From: JABDII01 sp041576235
GTDB taxonomy: Bacteria; Gemmatimonadota; Gemmatimonadetes; Gemmatimonadales; GWC2-71-9
Assembly (NCBI GenBank): GCA_041576235.1
Contig: JBFGLJ010000151.1
Location: 1 to 7,169 of the forward strand
Direction of reading: 5' to 3'
Length of the DNA: 7,169 bases
Part shown: in pieces, positions 5,316 through 7,169 of the stretch
Position numbering within the stretch: the first letter of the stretch is position 1
How the letters are laid out: each line of letters opens with the position of its first letter
Position numbers and translations under genes: made by a program
The notes under the pieces: generated by a model
What the model saw: only the letters and a program-made list of their open reading frames with translations
What the model was told of the DNA's origin: nothing
Database searches by the model: none

Positions 5316-5489
5316 AGACCATCATCCATTTCTTCGGATCAAGGCCCCTTCAAGACGGTCTTCGAAGCCCTCAGTCTATTATCTTGGCATCTTGAAACAA
5401 CTGTGCGAGACGGGAAAGGGATATCCGTACGCGGCGGTCTGAGGACGCCCCCCTCTCTCTCGCTCCTTCCTCAGCTGGCAAGGGAACAG
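5316..5489 (+). other. 174-bp AT-richer stretch without a confident gene
   Basis: Base composition is clearly lower in GC than the flanks between about 5310 and 5430. A 27-codon frame (5312-5395, beginning MKTIIHFFGS) overlaps the preceding stop as ATGA. A second frame open from 5316 reads FKTVFEALSLLSWHLETTV (5346-5402) and continues in phase into the cupin gene. Dropping one base near 5341 would join them, but third positions are not G/C biased, so coding is doubtful. TATTAT (5377-5382) is a candidate -10 for the cupin gene without a good -35. Competing short inverted repeats involve TTCAAGA (5349-5355) with either AGACGGTCTTCGAA just downstream or TCTTGAA (5390-5396). Confidence 0.35.
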
Positions 5490-5855
5490 ATGCCGACCCT
5501 CATCGCCGAACCCACCATCATTCAATCAGTCGGCAACAAGCCGAAGCGGATCGAGGAATACGCCGGGCGGGTCAACTCCGGGCAGGACGCGGTGAGTGTG
5601 GCCAGGATGGTGGCACCGGCGGGCTGGCAAGAGCCGGGGCAGCGCCCGGAATTCACGGAAATCACGGTTGTTCTGCGGGGGGCCGTCAAGGTGGAGCACG
5701 AGGGCGGAGCCCTCGAGGTGCGCTCGGGTCAGGCGGTCGTCGCCCAACCGGGGGAATGGGTACGGTACTCATGTCCAGAGCCCGGTGGAGCCGAGTATCT
5801 TGCGGTGTGTCTGCCGGCCTTCTCGCCGGATACGGTGCACCGGGACCCGAGGTAG
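5490..5855 (+). CDS. single-domain cupin lacking the usual metal ligands
   Basis: A 121-aa small beta-barrel cupin. The ATG at 5490 is chosen because it gives a normal cupin N-terminus. The frame is open further upstream (GTG at 5403), but that part is of different composition. Cupin motif 1 is recognisable by spacing, GWQEPGQRPEFTEITVVLRG at 45-64. The two His positions are replaced by Q/E/P-type residues, while Glu57 is in the expected acidic position. Motif 2, GQAVVAQPGEWVRYSCP (80-96), keeps the PGEW turn but has Arg92 where histidine is usual. A canonical metal centre is therefore unlikely. It may bind a small ligand without metal or through glutamates. The conserved-looking tail AVCLPAFSPDTVHRD suggests an established subfamily with this degenerate site. 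No pathway partner is evident nearby. Confidence 0.85.
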   Translation: MPTLIAEPTIIQSVGNKPKRIEEYAGRVNSGQDAVSVARMVAPAGWQEPGQRPEFTEITVVLRGAVKVEHEGGALEVRSGQAVVAQPGEWVRYSCPEPGGAEYLAVCLPAFSPDTVHRDPR

Positions 5856-5913
5856 GGATCTCCCCGCGGAGCAGTCGCGCTCGGTCTACCACATCCAACG
5901 CACCGGGGTGGCA

Positions 5914-6759
5914 ATGAACTACTCTTTGGCCGTTTCCAATCCGCCTCACGGCGAGGTCGATCCACGGAAAGCCGCCGAGGTGCTCAACCTGAGCCCGGCT
6001 GAAGCCCGGATTAAGGCCAATTATCCGGCGCCCGAGATATGGCTCGCGCACGAAGAGGCGGACAAGTTGGAAGCCGCGGCCCGGCGGCTCCGCGACGCCG
6101 GACTCCGGACCGCAACCCTAGCGGCGACCGACCTGCTCGATGTTCCCGTGCAACAACACGCGACCGGGTTCAGTTTTTCCGACCGCCACCTCGAGGTGAA
6201 GGTCGGCGACGAGACCCTGGCGATCCCACTCTCCGCCCGCCTGTTGGCCGTCTATTGCCGGCCGCCGGATACCCAGCCAGGCGCCCGGCTACACCAGTCC
6301 ACCCCCGCGACCGAACTCGGTCGTCCGGCCTCGACGCAGATGCTCGGCGCGCTGATGCGCTCTCCGCAGTGGGCGGAGGGCGACGACCACAGCGAATTGG
6401 CTTTCCTCGATCTCTATGGCGAGATCGACGGGGACCACCAGCGGATTTCCTTCATTCAAGGGGTCGTCGATGTCGGGGCGCACGAGGCCCATGCCGTCCG
6501 GGCCGGCCTGGCCAAATTGACCAAGGACTGCGACGAGCGGTTCGAGGGCGTGGCCGTGGACCGCCGCATGGAGAATCTGCGGGTTCGCGCTCGGATGATG
6601 GTCGGCATGCTGGATGACATGGCCGAGAAGCGGAAGCTCTACAGCTATGGCAGCAAGGCCTTGCATGCGCTTCTGGCTGGCGTGTCGCCCGACCTGGACG
6701 GCGTGACCCAATCGGAGCTGTGCTCGCGGCTTGCCTACCGAATCTGGCGAAGCGCTTAG
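5914..6759 (+). CDS. conserved-looking protein of unknown function, two-part cytoplasmic
   Basis: A 281-aa soluble protein with no signal peptide or membrane segment. The ATG at 5914 is preferred. The open frame extends far upstream, but that part overlaps the cupin gene out of phase and has shadow-ORF composition. A GTG at 5908 is an alternative start. The N-terminal third starts with a helix AAEVLNLSPAEARIK (20-34). It then has EIWLAHEEADKLEAAARRLR (41-60) and AGLRTATLAATDLLDVP, a beta-alpha-beta arrangement like a ferredoxin-type or two-component-like fold (inference). FSFSDRHLEVKVGDETLAIPLSARLLAVYCRPP follows about 10 residues later and looks like consecutive beta strands. After a low-complexity linker (about 121-140), the C-terminal half contains LAFLDLYGEIDGDHQRISF and a charged helical region (KLTKDCDERFEG, MVGMLDDMAEKRKLYSYG). 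No known domain or active site is recognised. It lies 14 bp before the next gene, so they are likely co-transcribed. Confidence 0.8.
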   Translation: MNYSLAVSNPPHGEVDPRKAAEVLNLSPAEARIKANYPAPEIWLAHEEADKLEAAARRLRDAGLRTATLAATDLLDVPVQQHATGFSFSDRHLEVKVGDETLAIPLSARLLAVYCRPPDTQPGARLHQSTPATELGRPASTQMLGALMRSPQWAEGDDHSELAFLDLYGEIDGDHQRISFIQGVVDVGAHEAHAVRAGLAKLTKDCDERFEGVAVDRRMENLRVRARMMVGMLDDMAEKRKLYSYGSKALHALLAGVSPDLDGVTQSELCSRLAYRIWRSA

Positions 6760-6773
6760 GCCCCCGCTTCCCC

Positions 6774-7169
6774 ATGCACGATCAGCGCGTCAAACAACTC
6801 GAGCGGCATTTCCGCGAGGCCGGCCTCGCCCACCACGACGCCTTCCAGGAGACCGATGGCGTGGACCCGGATTGGCCCAAGTGGTATGCCGACTACCTCC
6901 TGGAACGCGTCTCGGGGTTGGTCGGGCAAGACCTGTCATTCAACGAGCTGGTGTATCTCATCGAGAGCGCCGAGGAAGACCGCGCCGACAGCCAATCCGA
7001 CGCCGAGATTCCTGACATCTTTAAGAATACCGCCGAAACCATCGGCAAGCCGCTGACGACGACCACTATCGATCCGAAAGGCAACGTCAAGAATCGCATC
7101 GAGCACGTCAAAACGGTGGAGTTTGGGATGGGCCGCGCGACATTACCGCTCCCCGCCTCGCCGGTCAAA
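6774..7169 (+). CDS. partial ORF: DWP-WYA-type domain joined to an exported-protein-like segment
   Basis: 132 codons with no stop before the window ends. Residues 1 to about 78 form a helical soluble domain beginning HDQRVKQLERHFREAGLAHH, with TDGVDPDWPKWYADYLLERV (27-46) as its signature. It resembles a family of small uncharacterised proteins carrying a DPDWPxWYAxxL motif (from memory). From about residue 79 (7008) the character changes. IPDIFKNTAETIGKPLTTTT, IDPKGNV and VEFGMGRATLPLPASPVK resemble a segment of exported proteins of the DUF6263 kind, where a 'GD-W' motif would normally follow. No signal peptide is present. Codon phase is continuous across the junction. It may be a genuine fusion, a recombination product or a chimeric assembly. 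Ribosome binding site is weak, and the ATG at 6774 follows the previous stop by 14 bp. Confidence 0.75.
   Translation, partial: MHDQRVKQLERHFREAGLAHHDAFQETDGVDPDWPKWYADYLLERVSGLVGQDLSFNELVYLIESAEEDRADSQSDAEIPDIFKNTAETIGKPLTTTTIDPKGNVKNRIEHVKTVEFGMGRATLPLPASPVK

Noticed and set aside
4760..5395. Plus-strand open frame overlapping the methyltransferase
   Set aside because: It is out of phase with the methyltransferase and rich in Arg/Pro/Gly. Only its last 27 codons (from 5312) are of any interest, and these are discussed with the 5312-5489 gap.
5596..5913. Upstream extension of the 281-aa gene
   Set aside because: This part overlaps the cupin gene in another frame and reads as Arg/Trp/Ser-rich shadow sequence. 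The ATG at 5914 starts the plausible protein.
1..7169. CRISPR array, tRNA or rRNA genes, insertion sequence ends or phage genes
   Set aside because: Reading through the window showed no regularly spaced repeats, no cloverleaf or rRNA-like conserved stretch, no transposase and no flanking inverted repeats.

Overview
This is a high-GC (visibly about 65%) bacterial chromosomal window with tightly packed genes. It shows G/C-ending codons, Gram-negative-style Sec signal peptides and GGAGG ribosome binding sites on some but not all genes. The content (exported proteins of unknown function, two GNAT acetyltransferases, a periplasmic isochorismatase-like hydrolase, a degenerate cupin, a small methyltransferase) suggests an environmental Gram-negative such as a member of Gemmatimonadota or Acidobacteriota. 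That placement rests on general gene character only, and no rRNA or marker gene confirms it. I see no tRNA, rRNA, CRISPR array, insertion sequence or phage gene.

Layout. Positions 32-514 (minus) encode a secreted beta-rich protein. It diverges from a plus-strand run at 579-2763: a GNAT acetyltransferase, a flavin split-barrel (PNPOx-like) protein with a signal peptide whose start overlaps the GNAT stop, a tiny exported-protein gene that looks frameshifted, and an unusual protein joining a lipoyl-like domain to a second GNAT domain. This run ends at a strong 12-bp hairpin (2789-2816). The hairpin lies between it and two convergent minus-strand genes: a secreted 182-aa protein (2851-3399) and an exported isochorismatase-like cysteine hydrolase (3511-4257).

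From 4407 onward every gene is on the plus strand: a class I SAM methyltransferase, a 58-aa membrane protein, a 29-aa putative micro-lipoprotein, a less GC-rich 174-bp stretch, a cupin lacking the usual metal histidines, a 281-aa protein of unknown function, and an ORF running off the end. The last ORF joins a soluble DWP-WYA-type domain to a segment resembling exported proteins.

How the genes work together is mostly unclear. The 579-2763 run is probably one transcript, judged by spacing and one ATGA overlap, and the last two genes (14 bp apart) are probably co-transcribed. Several products are exported, so part of the window serves the periplasm or cell surface. I do not see a recognisable multi-gene defence, biosynthetic or mobile system. 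The most interesting items are the lysine-less lipoyl-like/GNAT fusion, the chimeric ORF at the right edge, the broken or microprotein genes, and the uncharacterised 281-aa protein.
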